Positions 42,525 to 51,879 of a DNA stretch of 64,000 nt are shown piece by piece; the stretch's first letter is position 1, and each line of letters begins with the position of its first letter. Both the position numbers and the translations under genes were made by a program. The notes beneath the pieces are model-generated. The model was not told where the DNA came from. It did no database searches and saw only the letters and a list, made by a program, of their open reading frames with translations. The stretch comes from UBA8437 sp963582065 (GTDB lineage Bacteria; Planctomycetota; Planctomycetia; Planctomycetales; Planctomycetaceae), in contig CAUZRQ010000009.1 in the NCBI GenBank assembly GCA_963582065.1, forward strand, positions 22,445 through 86,444, in the 5' to 3' direction.

Positions 42525-43954
42525 ACGGTCACCTGGCCGGCATCGGCATCCAGGGCCGCCGGGTATCGATCGCGGATCGGCTCGACCACCGCCGCGATGA
42601 ACTCGTCCACCTGCTCGGCCGCTCGACCGATGAACCGGCGGGCGTCAAGCGTGCCTTCGAGATCGATGTCGGCAAACAGCGGGTCACCCTGCAACCGGGC
42701 GATCAGGTCGTTCTCGCCACCCCGCCGCTTGACCTCCTCGCCGGCCGCCTGGCTGTGAACACGGATCGCCTCGTGCATTTCCTGCCGGTCGCCACCGGCC
42801 CGCACGCCCGCCATCAAGATCTCCTCGGTCGCCATGAACGGCAGTTCCTCGTCCAGCCACCGAGAAATCACCTCGGGGTAGACCACCAGGCCGTCGACGA
42901 TGTTGCGGTAGAGGATCAGCACCGCGTCGATGGCCAGGAAGGCCTGTGGCAACGTCAGGCGGCGATTGGCACTGTCGTCAAGCGTTCGTTCCATCCACTG
43001 GGTCGCCGCGGTATCTGCCGTGCTGTCGTACAGCGAGATCGCGAAACGCGACAGGCTGCACATGCGTTCGGATCGCATCGGGTTCCGCTTGTAGGCCATC
43101 GCCGAAGAACCCACCTGCTGCTTCCCGAACGGCTCCTCGAGCTCCTTGCGGTGCTGGAGGATGCGGACGTCATTGCCCGCCTTGTGGGCCGAGATGCCGA
43201 TACCCGAGAGGACGCCCAGCACCTGGGCATCGATTTTTCTCGAGTAGGTCTGGCCGGTGACCGGGTAGACGCGGCCATCGCCCATCTTCTCTGCCACCAG
43301 CTGTTCCAGGCGAGACACCTTGTCGTGGTCGCCGTCAAACAGAGACAGGAACGATGCCTGTGTGCCGGTGGTGCCCTTCACACCCCGCAATCGCAGGCCC
43401 TGGAGACGGTGCTCGAGTTCCTCGAGGTCCATCACCAGATCGTAGCACCACAGCGTTGCCCGCTTGCCAATGGTCGTCGGCTGGGCCGGTTGCAGGTGAG
43501 TGAAGCTCAGGCAGGGCAGGTCGCGATTTCCGGCGGCAAACAGTGCCAGGTGGTGGATCACGCCGACCAACCGGTCGCGGATCAGTTCCAGCGCCTGGCC
43601 GAACAGCAGCAGATCGGTGTTGTCGGTAACAAAGCAACTGGTGGCTCCCAGGTGAATGATCCCGCGGGCCTCGGGACACCGGTCACCGTAGGCATGCACA
43701 TGAGCCATCACGTCGTGCCGCAGGTCACGCTCGTAGCCGGCGGCCACGTCGAAGTCGATGTCGTCGATCGCCTCGCGCAACGACGCCACCTGCTCGTCGC
43801 TGATCTCCAGTCCCAGTTCCTGCTGCGACTCGGCCAACGCCACCCACAACCGTCGCCAGGTCGCGTGGCGGATCTGAGACGACCAGATTCGACTCATCTC
43901 CGCCGACGCGTACCGCGTGTTCAGAGGGTTCTGGTAACGCTCGAATTCCGACAT
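42521..43954 (-). CDS. purB: adenylosuccinate lyase
   Basis: The 477-aa fumarase/aspartase superfamily enzyme acts twice in purine synthesis (SAICAR to AICAR, and adenylosuccinate to AMP). Seen are YQNPLNTRYASAEMSRIWS, RHDVMAHVHAYG, GIIHLGATSCFVTDNTDLLL, THLQPAQPTTIGKR, KGTTGTQASFLSLF and the signature SSAMAYKRNPMRSERMCSL. This is the longer, animal-like PurB form. The ATG at 43954 begins homology directly. It is convergent with the formate dehydrogenase gene, with the two stop codons sharing the palindrome CTAG, and divergent from the P-type ATPase fusion gene. Confidence 0.96.
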   Translation of the reverse strand: MSEFERYQNPLNTRYASAEMSRIWSSQIRHATWRRLWVALAESQQELGLEISDEQVASLREAIDDIDFDVAAGYERDLRHDVMAHVHAYGDRCPEARGIIHLGATSCFVTDNTDLLLFGQALELIRDRLVGVIHHLALFAAGNRDLPCLSFTHLQPAQPTTIGKRATLWCYDLVMDLEELEHRLQGLRLRGVKGTTGTQASFLSLFDGDHDKVSRLEQLVAEKMGDGRVYPVTGQTYSRKIDAQVLGVLSGIGISAHKAGNDVRILQHRKELEEPFGKQQVGSSAMAYKRNPMRSERMCSLSRFAISLYDSTADTAATQWMERTLDDSANRRLTLPQAFLAIDAVLILYRNIVDGLVVYPEVISRWLDEELPFMATEEILMAGVRAGGDRQEMHEAIRVHSQAAGEEVKRRGGENDLIARLQGDPLFADIDLEGTLDARRFIGRAAEQVDEFIAAVVEPIRDRYPAALDADAGQVTV

Positions 43955-44121
43955 GTCCGTTGCATCCGGGCCAGGGAAATCACCATCTTCAGGTCGTCCC
44001 GACACTTCGATTGTAGCGAACAGCCGGACCCGGAGGCATCGCCATCCGGACCGCGTCTGGCAACCTTCCCTTGAGCGGTTTAGGATGGAGCCTCGGCGGT
44101 CGCGGACCGCCGAGGTGGTGC

Positions 44122-47100
44122 ATGGAGGCCACACGTGGTCCAGGACGCGCAAACCCCATGCATTACATCCCCGAATCGGCGCGGGAATTTCTGCAGGATG
44201 ACGCCTCTTCTGTCGGTACCGTGCCGACTGAAGAAGTCGGCTTCCATTACCGCTCGGCGCCGATTTACCTGCTGACGGCCGTGGTCGGACTGCTGCTGGG
44301 CGGCGACCTGCTGGCCGGCTCCATCGCTTCTGCCGGTGTGACCGACTGGGCCGAATACCAGCTGCTGTTCGGCTTCCGCCTGGCGCTGCTGGCCGCGGTG
44401 CTCGGCGGCTCCCGGATCCTGTTCCAGTCGCTCGAGGGCCTGTTTGCCGGTCGGATCGGCGCCGACCTCGCCCTGACAATCGCCTGCCTGGCGGCCATCC
44501 TGCTCCGTGAACCGGTCACCGCTGCACTGGTGGTGTTCGTGGCACTCTGCGGTGAGAGCATCGAGGGATACACCGTCGACCGGGCCCAGCGGGCCATTCG
44601 AGGCATCTTCCAGCTGTGCCCCCGGATCGCTCATCGGCTGATCGGCGACCAGGAAACCGACGTGGCGGTCGAAGAACTTGCCGTGGGGGACCGGGTGATC
44701 GTGCGGCCGGGGGAACGGATGCCCGTGGACGGACGAGTCCACTCGGGGACCTCGGCCGTCGACCAGTCGGCGTTGACCGGCGAGAGCCTGCCAATCGACA
44801 AGGTGGCCGGCGATTCGGTCTACAGCGGCACGCTCAACCAGTTCGGTGCCCTGGTGATCAACACCGAACGGATCGGTGACCAGTCGACCCTGGGGCAGGT
44901 GATCGCACTGGTTGCCGAGGCGACCCAGCGAAAGGCGCCACTCGAACGCACCGCCGATCGACTGGCTCGCCTGTTCCTGCCCGCGGTGCTCGGCACCGCG
45001 CTGCTGACGCTGGTCGGCTGGAGGTTCCTGGGCGATTCGGGCACGTGGGAGTCGGGATACCTACCGGCCCTGGCGGTGCTGGTGGTCGCCTGCCCCTGCC
45101 CGCTGATCCTGGCCACTCCCAGCGCGGTGATGGCCGCGATGGCCTGGCTGGCCCGCGAGGGTGTCGTCGTCAAGGGCTCGGCGGCCCTCGAACGACTCGC
45201 CCAGGTCGACACCTTCGCCTTCGACAAGACCGGGACACTGACCCGCGGTGAACCGACACTCGGACTGGTCCGATCCGCGCCAGGCAGCGGACTCGAGCCC
45301 GACGAGTTGCTCCGCACCGCCGCAGCGGCTGAGCGGGCCAGCGAACACGTGCTGGCTCGGCTGGTTGTCCGCGAGGCGGAGGACCGCGGGATGGTCGTCC
45401 CGACTCCCGAATCCTTCTCGGCCGAACCCGGATTCGGTGTCACCGCCTCGCTGCCGTCCGACCGACCCGGTGACGAACCCCGCAACGTCCTTGTCGGCAA
45501 CCGTCGCCTGCTCGAAAAACACGGCGTGGTGATCGACGAATCGGCCGAGAGCGTGATCGAGGAACTCATCTCGGCCGGACAAACCGCCATCCAGGTTGCC
45601 GTTGACGGACGCTGGGCCGGGGCCATCGGAGTGACCGACGACCCGAGAACCGAATCGGCCGACGTCCTCGACCAGCTCAAGAAAAACGGCATCGAGCAGG
45701 TGGTGTTGCTGACCGGTGACCGGCCGGAACCGGCCGCCACCGTGGCAACAGGGCTGCCGGCTCTTGACCTGGTCAAGAGCGAAATGTTGCCCGGTGAAAA
45801 GGCCGAGTGGATCACGACGGCCGAAGGCGAAGGACGACGGGTGGCGATGGTCGGCGATGGAGTCAACGACGCGCCCGCCCTGGCCACGGCTACGGTGGGC
45901 ATCGCGTTGGGAGGGGTCGGCAGCGACATCGCCGCCGAGGCGGGGGACCTGGTCCTGATGGGCGACCCGCTCAGACCACTTCCCGGCCTCGTCCTGCTCT
46001 CGAAACAGCTCGTCCGAGTGATCCGCCAGAGCATCTGGTTGTTCGCATTCGGCATGAACGGGCTCGGGATCCTGCTGGGGGCCATCGGGCTGTTGACACC
46101 CGCCGCCGCAGCCGTCTTCCACGAATGCTCCTCACTGGCCGTGATGCTCAACGCACTGCGACTGCTCTGGTTCCAGCGCTGGCACGAAACCCGCTGGAGC
46201 GTTCTCTGCCGCTCGATGGCCGACACAGCCACCAGGATCACCGAGACACTCTCGCCCTCGCGACTCACCTTCCAGGCCCTCCGCCACTGGCAACTCGGAC
46301 TCAAGCTCGCCGCCGCCTCGCTGCTGTTCGCCTGGTGCGTCTCGGGCATCACCGTCATCCCCGCGGACGAGCAGGCTGTCGTCGCGAGATTTGGACGCTG
46401 GCACCAGGACCTCGGGTCCGGCTGGCACTGGCGTTGGCCTGGACCTCTCGAAGTCGTCCACCGTGAAAAACTGTTCCGGATCCGGGCCCTGCCGATCGGA
46501 TTCCGACACGACGACTCCGGGGGATCGGGTGACGTATCGGGGGTCTATGTCTCACCCATCGAATGGAACAGCCAACACGACCGAGCGGGTGACGGTGACG
46601 GACTCGACCGGGAATCGTCGCTGCTGGACGAAGCTCAACTGGTGACCGGAGACGAGGTGCTGGTCGAGTTGACCGCGGTGGTCGAGTACCGGATCGGCAG
46701 CAGCGACAACCTGCGGCGATACGCGTTTGGGAACGCAGCGCCCGAACAGCTGTTGCGGGCGGCCGCCGAGAGTGCGATTCGCGAAATCGCCGCTGCCGCA
46801 TCGCTCGCCGACCTGATGGCCGATCGGCGAGAGCAATTGCAGTCGGACTGCCTCGACGCGGCGCGGCGAGCCGTCATGCCCTACCGGCTCGGACTCGAAA
46901 TCGTCGACCTGCAACTGCTGGATATCCACCCACCACAACAGGTCGTTGCCGCCTACCGGCAGGTAGCCGATGCACTCGAGGAACGAGAACGGTTGATCAA
47001 CGAAGCCGAAGGATACTACGCCCGACGACTGCTCTCCGCCGCCGGCGCCCGGGCCATCTCGTTCCTCAACTCGACAGTCCCCGCCGCCGCCAGGGGACAA

Positions 47101-47535
47101 CAACTCGAAGTTTCCGACTGGTCGCTGGCCGATCCCGCAACGTGGCGGGCCCTGCTCGACGGCAAGATGCTCTCCGGCGAATCCGCCGCCACCCTCGACT
47201 CGGCACGGGCCGCCGCCGCCGACACGCGGTCGAAGGCACACAGCCAGGCCAACCGCCACAACAAGCTGCTCGCCGCGATGACCCGTCCGCCGGGTACCCG
47301 GGACATCTCGAAACTGCACCTCTACTTCCAGGCCATCGAGGACGCGCTCGCCGGAAGGCCGCTGACCGTGCTCGACCCCCGCGCCACCGGTCGCAAGCAC
47401 CTGATACTGACCGATCCCGGCACCCGCGGACTGCCGCTGCTTTCACCCTCGCTCGCGCCGGGCGACGACGAGGAACAGATCGTCTCGCCACCCCGACCTG
47501 AGACAACCGACCGGGAGACCCCCGATGAACGATAA
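44122..47535 (+). CDS. heavy-metal P-type ATPase fused to an HflK-like SPFH domain
   Basis: The 1137-aa product has two parts. Residues of about 30-690 are a P1B-type ATPase: membrane helices, the actuator motif TGES (219-222), CPC in the sixth helix (324-326), DKTGTLT with phosphorylated Asp368, SEHVLA in the nucleotide domain, and VGDGVNDAPAL. The last helix pair has FHECSSLAVMLNALRLL. No N-terminal CxxC metal-binding domain is present. After a further membrane helix (about 725-745) residues of about 745-985 are an SPFH/HflK-like domain (DEQAVVARFGRWHQDLGSGW, LRAAAESAIREIAA, DIHPPQQVVAAYRQVADALE) and a coiled tail. The start at 44122 has GAGG 6 nt upstream; ATG 44158 is possible. The metal is unknown. 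Confidence 0.93.
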   Translation: MEATRGPGRANPMHYIPESAREFLQDDASSVGTVPTEEVGFHYRSAPIYLLTAVVGLLLGGDLLAGSIASAGVTDWAEYQLLFGFRLALLAAVLGGSRILFQSLEGLFAGRIGADLALTIACLAAILLREPVTAALVVFVALCGESIEGYTVDRAQRAIRGIFQLCPRIAHRLIGDQETDVAVEELAVGDRVIVRPGERMPVDGRVHSGTSAVDQSALTGESLPIDKVAGDSVYSGTLNQFGALVINTERIGDQSTLGQVIALVAEATQRKAPLERTADRLARLFLPAVLGTALLTLVGWRFLGDSGTWESGYLPALAVLVVACPCPLILATPSAVMAAMAWLAREGVVVKGSAALERLAQVDTFAFDKTGTLTRGEPTLGLVRSAPGSGLEPDELLRTAAAAERASEHVLARLVVREAEDRGMVVPTPESFSAEPGFGVTASLPSDRPGDEPRNVLVGNRRLLEKHGVVIDESAESVIEELISAGQTAIQVAVDGRWAGAIGVTDDPRTESADVLDQLKKNGIEQVVLLTGDRPEPAATVATGLPALDLVKSEMLPGEKAEWITTAEGEGRRVAMVGDGVNDAPALATATVGIALGGVGSDIAAEAGDLVLMGDPLRPLPGLVLLSKQLVRVIRQSIWLFAFGMNGLGILLGAIGLLTPAAAAVFHECSSLAVMLNALRLLWFQRWHETRWSVLCRSMADTATRITETLSPSRLTFQALRHWQLGLKLAAASLLFAWCVSGITVIPADEQAVVARFGRWHQDLGSGWHWRWPGPLEVVHREKLFRIRALPIGFRHDDSGGSGDVSGVYVSPIEWNSQHDRAGDGDGLDRESSLLDEAQLVTGDEVLVELTAVVEYRIGSSDNLRRYAFGNAAPEQLLRAAAESAIREIAAAASLADLMADRREQLQSDCLDAARRAVMPYRLGLEIVDLQLLDIHPPQQVVAAYRQVADALEERERLINEAEGYYARRLLSAAGARAISFLNSTVPAAARGQQLEVSDWSLADPATWRALLDGKMLSGESAATLDSARAAAADTRSKAHSQANRHNKLLAAMTRPPGTRDISKLHLYFQAIEDALAGRPLTVLDPRATGRKHLILTDPGTRGLPLLSPSLAPGDDEEQIVSPPRPETTDRETPDER

Positions 47536-48637
47536 CGCCACCACGCCGATCAACGGCAACCGCACCTCACGAACACGAGTCCCGCTGACAATCGTCGGAC
47601 TCGCCATCGCCTGCGGTCTCGTCGGATCTTCCTGCACCTTCGTCGACGAATCCGAATGGGTGCTCGTCGAACGGCTCGGACAGGTCGTCCGTGTCCTCGA
47701 TCAACCCGCCGACCGCGGACTGAACTGGAAACTCCCCTGGCCAATCGAAACCGTCCGACCGTTCGACGCCCGCACCCAGATCTACGATCCACCCGGTGGC
47801 GAAATGGTCACCTCCGACAAGAAGAACATCACCGTCGACGCCTTCCTCTGCTGGCGGATCGCCGCTCCGGACACCGCAACCGACACCGCAACCGACACCG
47901 CAACCGACACCTCACCGGAAGCCGACCCGAACTGGTCCGCCCGGCCGCTGTATCGCTTCTTCACCGTGCTGGGCAACACCCAGACCGCCCAGGTCCGGCT
48001 CTCCGAACACGTCCTGCCGGCCCTGCGGACCAGGCTGGGCGAGACCGAGTTCGACCGACTGGTCAATGTCGTCAGTTCCGAATCCGGACCGGAAAAGACG
48101 GAGGCCGGTCGCCTGGTCTCGATTCCCCAGGCCGTTCGTGACGACTTGGCCCAGTTGGTCCACGATCGTTACGGCATCGAACTGATCGATGTCCGCATCA
48201 AGCGGCTGAACTTCCCGCAACAGAACCAGGTGGCCGTCTACGAGCGGATGAAGACCGAGCGAAAGAAGATCGCCGAGCAATACCGCAGTGACGGGTTGGC
48301 CGAGAACACCAAGATCAAGAGCCAGGCGGACCTGCAGTACAGCCAGATCCTGGCCAACGCACGTCGGGAGGCCGAGTTTATCCGCGCCGAGGCCGACGCC
48401 GAGAGCCTCTCGATCCTCAACCAGGCTCATCGCCGCGACGTCGAGTTCTATCGCTTCACTCGCACACTCGAGAGTTACCGCCGCATTCTCAATGACCGCA
48501 CCACCCTGGTGCTGTCGGGATCCAGCGAATTGCTGAAGCTGCTGACACAGGGCGTGCCCACGACTCCGCCTGCCAACTCGCCAACCACCCCGGCAACTCC
48601 CGCCACGTCGACCGCCGGCCCGGAGGACGAGCGATGA
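47525..48637 (+). CDS. HflC-like SPFH protein
   Basis: The 370-aa product overlaps the ATPase fusion gene by 11 bp. A membrane helix (VPLTIVGLAIACGLVGSSC) is followed by an SPFH domain (ESEWVLVERLGQVVRVLDQP, WKLPWPIETVRPFDARTQ, VTSDKKNITVDAFLCWRI). The HflC-type end is clear: VDVRIKRLNFPQQNQVAVYERMK without the first residue, a long coiled coil with ARREAEFIRAEADAES, and VEFYRFTRTLESYRRILND. A 12-bp DNA repeat adds ATDTATDT residues in the middle. HflC normally pairs with HflK around FtsH at the membrane; here the partners are the fusion protein and the next gene. The C-terminus is Pro/Thr rich. Confidence 0.9.
   Translation: MNDNATTPINGNRTSRTRVPLTIVGLAIACGLVGSSCTFVDESEWVLVERLGQVVRVLDQPADRGLNWKLPWPIETVRPFDARTQIYDPPGGEMVTSDKKNITVDAFLCWRIAAPDTATDTATDTATDTSPEADPNWSARPLYRFFTVLGNTQTAQVRLSEHVLPALRTRLGETEFDRLVNVVSSESGPEKTEAGRLVSIPQAVRDDLAQLVHDRYGIELIDVRIKRLNFPQQNQVAVYERMKTERKKIAEQYRSDGLAENTKIKSQADLQYSQILANARREAEFIRAEADAESLSILNQAHRRDVEFYRFTRTLESYRRILNDRTTLVLSGSSELLKLLTQGVPTTPPANSPTTPATPATSTAGPEDER
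47870..47908 (+). repeat. 12-bp in-frame tandem repeat
   Basis: GACACCGCAACC occurs three times perfectly from 47870 to 47905 and starts a fourth time, encoding a DTAT repeat inside the SPFH domain of the HflC-like protein. It is probably a slippage product within a loop. Confidence 0.85.
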
Positions 48638-49662
48638 CCAATCGTCCCGACCAGGCCGCTCGTCCCCACCGCCGGATCCGCATGTCGGTGTGGCTGCCGA
48701 CGGCCACCGTGCTGTTGGCCTGGCTGATCAGTGGGTTCTACATCGTCCAGGGCAACCAGCAGGGGGTGGTCCGCCGTTTCGGACGGCTGATCCGCAACGA
48801 CGCAGGCCGGGTGGAGATCTCGTCGAGCGGTCTCCGGTGGGACCTGCCGTGGCCGCTGGCACAAGTCGACCGCGTCAACACTCACGAGATCCGCACCCTG
48901 ACGATCGGCCTGCCCGAATTCGGCCCGGAGCTCGACGGAGACTCCGCAGCCAAGTTCCTCACCGACGTCGATCCCGCCCACCAGTCTCAGTTCCTCACCG
49001 GTGACCGCAACATTCTCAATCTTCAAGTCACCGTCCACTACCACGTCGATGTCATCGAGCGGTTCCTGTTCGGCGAATCGGATCCGCTCGAGCGGCTGAG
49101 ATCCCTGGTCGAGTCGCTGGTCGCCGACACCGTCAGCGACAGCGGTGTCGACTTCGTCTACGTCCACGGGCGGAATCGGCTCCGCAACGTCCTGGTCGGC
49201 CGCCTGGCCACCACGCTTCCCGAACAGCAGCTCGGCCTGGTCGTCGACGATGTCACCGTTGGAGCCGTCTATCCACCGATCCAGGCCAAGTCCGAGTTCC
49301 TGGAAGTCATGAACGCGCGGGCCGAACGCGAAACACACGTCAACAACGCGCGAGCCTACGAGGGGAAGCGGAAATTCGAACGCGAGGCCGAGGCCGAACG
49401 AGTGAGGCTCGAGGCCAAAGGATACCGCAGCCGGACCATAGCCGCTGCACAGGGTGAAGCCGCCCGCTTCAACCAACTGGTGACGCAGATTCGGCGGGAG
49501 GCCCAGAGCGGAAGCCAGGACTACGCTGCGGTACGGCACCTGGCCATGAGCCGGATGTACCTGGACACCATCGCGGCAATCTTCTCCAAGGTCGCAGCCA
49601 AGGTCGTACTCGACTCCGGGCGACCGATTGACCTGACGATCCTCAAGGAATCGGGCAAGTAG
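48634..49662 (+). CDS. HflK-like SPFH protein
   Basis: The 342-aa product begins in a 4-bp ATGA overlap with the HflC-like gene. A membrane helix (SVWLPTATVLLAWLISGFYI) precedes an SPFH domain of HflK type: NQQGVVRRFGRLIR, GLRWDLPWPLAQVDRVN, FLTGDRNILNLQVTVHYHVD, VVDDVTVGAVYPPIQ and the coiled region FEREAEAERVRLEAKGYRSR ending in LAMSRMYLDTIAAIFSK. It is shorter than E. coli HflK and lacks its Gly-rich N-terminus. With the two genes before it, this makes three co-translated SPFH domains. It ends 17 bp before the convergent DtxR-type gene. Confidence 0.9.
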   Translation: MTNRPDQAARPHRRIRMSVWLPTATVLLAWLISGFYIVQGNQQGVVRRFGRLIRNDAGRVEISSSGLRWDLPWPLAQVDRVNTHEIRTLTIGLPEFGPELDGDSAAKFLTDVDPAHQSQFLTGDRNILNLQVTVHYHVDVIERFLFGESDPLERLRSLVESLVADTVSDSGVDFVYVHGRNRLRNVLVGRLATTLPEQQLGLVVDDVTVGAVYPPIQAKSEFLEVMNARAERETHVNNARAYEGKRKFEREAEAERVRLEAKGYRSRTIAAAQGEAARFNQLVTQIRREAQSGSQDYAAVRHLAMSRMYLDTIAAIFSKVAAKVVLDSGRPIDLTILKESGK

Positions 49663-49679
49663 ATCGGACTCGGCCGTCT

Positions 49680-50345
49680 CTACAGCCGGTCGACGATCAA
49701 TTGTGCGGCTTCCCGGCCGCCCAGCGACACCGCCGCGCCGTCGATCTCAAGCGTCACCGTGTCCGCGGTCGGATTGTTCGACACCACCTGACCCTCGACT
49801 CCCAGCGCCACACCATTCTGGGTCAGGAACTGCAGGAACTCGGCTCCCTGGTCCGTCACCCTGACCACCCGCACGATGCTGCCCGGCGGACAACTGGCCA
49901 GTGTCATCGCACCCTCAGCCGTCTCGGGCCACGTGCCGGCGGCCGTGGGAATCGGGTCTCCGTGGGGATCGAAACGGGGCCGACCCAGGAACTCGTCGAT
50001 CCGCTCGACCAGGTCGTCACTGACGGCATGCTCCATGTGCTCGGCCTCCTCGTGGACCTGGTCCCACGACAATCCCAGCGTCTCGACCAGGAACTGCTCG
50101 ATCAGCCGATGCCGACGCAGCACTCTCATTCCCAGCATCTGTCCCGCATCGGTCAGGCACACGCCCTCGTAGGGTCGATACTCGACCAGATCGGCCTCGC
50201 CCAGCGTTTTGTGCATGCTGGTGACCGTTCCCGGAGACACTCCCAGTGCCTGGGCGACCTGGCCGGCGGACACCCATTCGGCACCCTCGCGCAACCCGAT
50301 CTGGAGGATTGCCTTCAGGTAGTTTTCGACGGTCAGGCTCGGCAT
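49680..50345 (-). CDS. DtxR/MntR-family metal-dependent regulator with FeoA-like domain
   Basis: The 221-aa product starts at ATG 50345. Residues of about 1-65 are the winged helix (TVENYLKAILQIGLREG, VSAGQVAQALGVSPGTVTSM, VCLTDAGQMLGMRVLRRHRL). Residues of about 70-140 form the metal-binding and dimerisation domain with HEEAEHMEHAVSDDLVERID. A C-terminal FeoA/SH3-like domain (ASCPPGSIVRVVRVTDQGAE onward) follows. Position 8 carries Asn and position 11 Lys where MntR has Asp and Glu, so the metal site differs from the classical one. It would repress or activate metal-transport genes in response to Mn, Fe or a related ion. It is convergent with the ATPase-SPFH operon. Confidence 0.9.
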   Translation of the reverse strand: MPSLTVENYLKAILQIGLREGAEWVSAGQVAQALGVSPGTVTSMHKTLGEADLVEYRPYEGVCLTDAGQMLGMRVLRRHRLIEQFLVETLGLSWDQVHEEAEHMEHAVSDDLVERIDEFLGRPRFDPHGDPIPTAAGTWPETAEGAMTLASCPPGSIVRVVRVTDQGAEFLQFLTQNGVALGVEGQVVSNNPTADTVTLEIDGAAVSLGGREAAQLIVDRL

Positions 50346-50501
50346 CCGCGTGGCTCCTCGGTCGTCGATTACATCTCCTGTCCCGGCCCGAGTCAATCGC
50401 CGTCGCGCAACACACCGTGCATCACATCGCGACCTGTCGTAAACTGAACGGCACGAGCACCGTCACCCCCGGCGACTCCCCCCCGACACGGACAGGCTCT
50501 C

Positions 50502-51875
50502 ATGCAGTCTGAATTCTCGCTGAGCCGACTCTCGACTGCCGTGATGGCGGGTCTGTACGTCGTCACGTCGTTCTCCTCTCCACCCGCCGCGGCCGATCCA
50601 CCACCGACGCAGGCCAAGTCGAAAACGGATCTTTCCGGCCCGGTCAAGCGGCTGGTCAGCGATCTCGGCAGCAACCGGCGAGCCACTCGAGAAAGTGCTC
50701 GCCGAAGACTGCTGGCACTCGGGCCGGCCATTCTCGACCACCTGCCCGCTCCGGACACGATCAAGAACGTCGCCACGCGAGTCGCCATCCGCCGCCTGAT
50801 TCGTACACTCGAACGCACCACCGCTACCCGCTCGGCCCGGGCGTCCCAGGTGACCATCAGTGGTCGCCCAACACTCGAAACACTGGTCGCTTCGATCTCC
50901 AAGCAGACGGAAAATCGGTTGACGCTGCAGCAGTTGTCGTCCAGGCGGCTGCAGCGGCCGGTGCCGATCAAGCTGGTTCGTGCCACCTACTGGCAGGCGA
51001 TCGATGCCGTGATGTCGCGTGCCAAGCTCGACCTGGTCAGCCGCAATGGGGCCAGCACACTGATCCCTCGCACCGACCGGAAAACCGACCGGTCGATCGC
51101 CCTCTCGGGAGCGTTCCGAGTCACCGCGACTGCCAGGACCCCGAAACCGATCCCCGACAGCGATCGCTTTCTGCTGCCACTGAGACTGTCGTGGATGGCC
51201 GAACCCCGGCTGCGACCACTCTACCTCGTCTGCCGTCCGGTGAACTTCCGTGCCACCGGTCGATTCGACGACGACCGCACGAAACAACTCGACCCCCGCA
51301 GCCCCGAAGCCACGCTCGAATTGCCGCTGGAAGGCAGCGACCCCGGCCTGCAGCTCAGGCTCGACTTCCAGACGCCTGCCGACGAGATTCCTCGAGAGAT
51401 CCAACTGGCGGGAACGGCCGATGCCTGGCTGGCCGCCGGGTCGCAGGAGTTCGTCTTTCAGGGCCCGATCGCGGCCAAGCCAGTCGTGCACAGGCGGGCC
51501 GGTATCGCCGTCGTGCTGACCTCCATCCGAGAGACTCCCGCTGACAAGGACCGGTTCGACGTCAGCTTCGGTATCACCGTCCAGTACGAATCGGGCGGGC
51601 CGGCATTCGAATCACATCGCCTGTGGATGCTCTACAACCGGGCACACCTGGTCCCCGCCTCCGACAAGACACCCCATCGCCAGGTCGCTTATGACCGCTT
51701 CGAGACTCTCCGCCTGGGTGACGGCACGGCAGAGCTGGCCTACCACTTCAAGAACCTCGAGGGCCGACCACGAGACTGGCGGTTCGTCTACCAGGCGCCC
51801 ACCCAGATCATCAAGGTGCCGGTCCCGCTCGAATTCGCGCGTTGGAAGGTCCCGGCCAGACGATCGAAGGACTGA
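50502..51875 (+). CDS. exported protein of unknown function (secretin-STN/HEAT-like N-terminus)
   Basis: The 457-aa product has a signal peptide (TAVMAGLYVVTSFSSPPAAA). Residues of about 40-110 look like HEAT-type helices (VKRLVSDLGSNRRATRESAR, VAIRRLIRTLERTTATR). Residues of about 120-190 resemble an STN/secretin-like unit (PTLETLVASISKQTENRLTL, PVPIKLVRATYWQAIDAVMS). The rest is beta-rich with no family I know. It is convergent with the giant gene (4 bp between stops) and divergent from the DtxR gene. A role with the neighbouring large exported proteins is possible from position only. Confidence 0.72.
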   Translation: MQSEFSLSRLSTAVMAGLYVVTSFSSPPAAADPPPTQAKSKTDLSGPVKRLVSDLGSNRRATRESARRRLLALGPAILDHLPAPDTIKNVATRVAIRRLIRTLERTTATRSARASQVTISGRPTLETLVASISKQTENRLTLQQLSSRRLQRPVPIKLVRATYWQAIDAVMSRAKLDLVSRNGASTLIPRTDRKTDRSIALSGAFRVTATARTPKPIPDSDRFLLPLRLSWMAEPRLRPLYLVCRPVNFRATGRFDDDRTKQLDPRSPEATLELPLEGSDPGLQLRLDFQTPADEIPREIQLAGTADAWLAAGSQEFVFQGPIAAKPVVHRRAGIAVVLTSIRETPADKDRFDVSFGITVQYESGGPAFESHRLWMLYNRAHLVPASDKTPHRQVAYDRFETLRLGDGTAELAYHFKNLEGRPRDWRFVYQAPTQIIKVPVPLEFARWKVPARRSKD

Positions 51876-51879
51876 TCCC

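Noticed and set aside
44071..44121. Longer N-terminus of the ATPase fusion
   Set aside because: The extra residues have no visible ribosome site, whereas GAGG precedes ATG 44122 at normal spacing.
47870..47908. Possible CRISPR-like short repeats
   Set aside because: The 12-bp units are contiguous, without spacers, and in frame within a gene; no array exists in the window.
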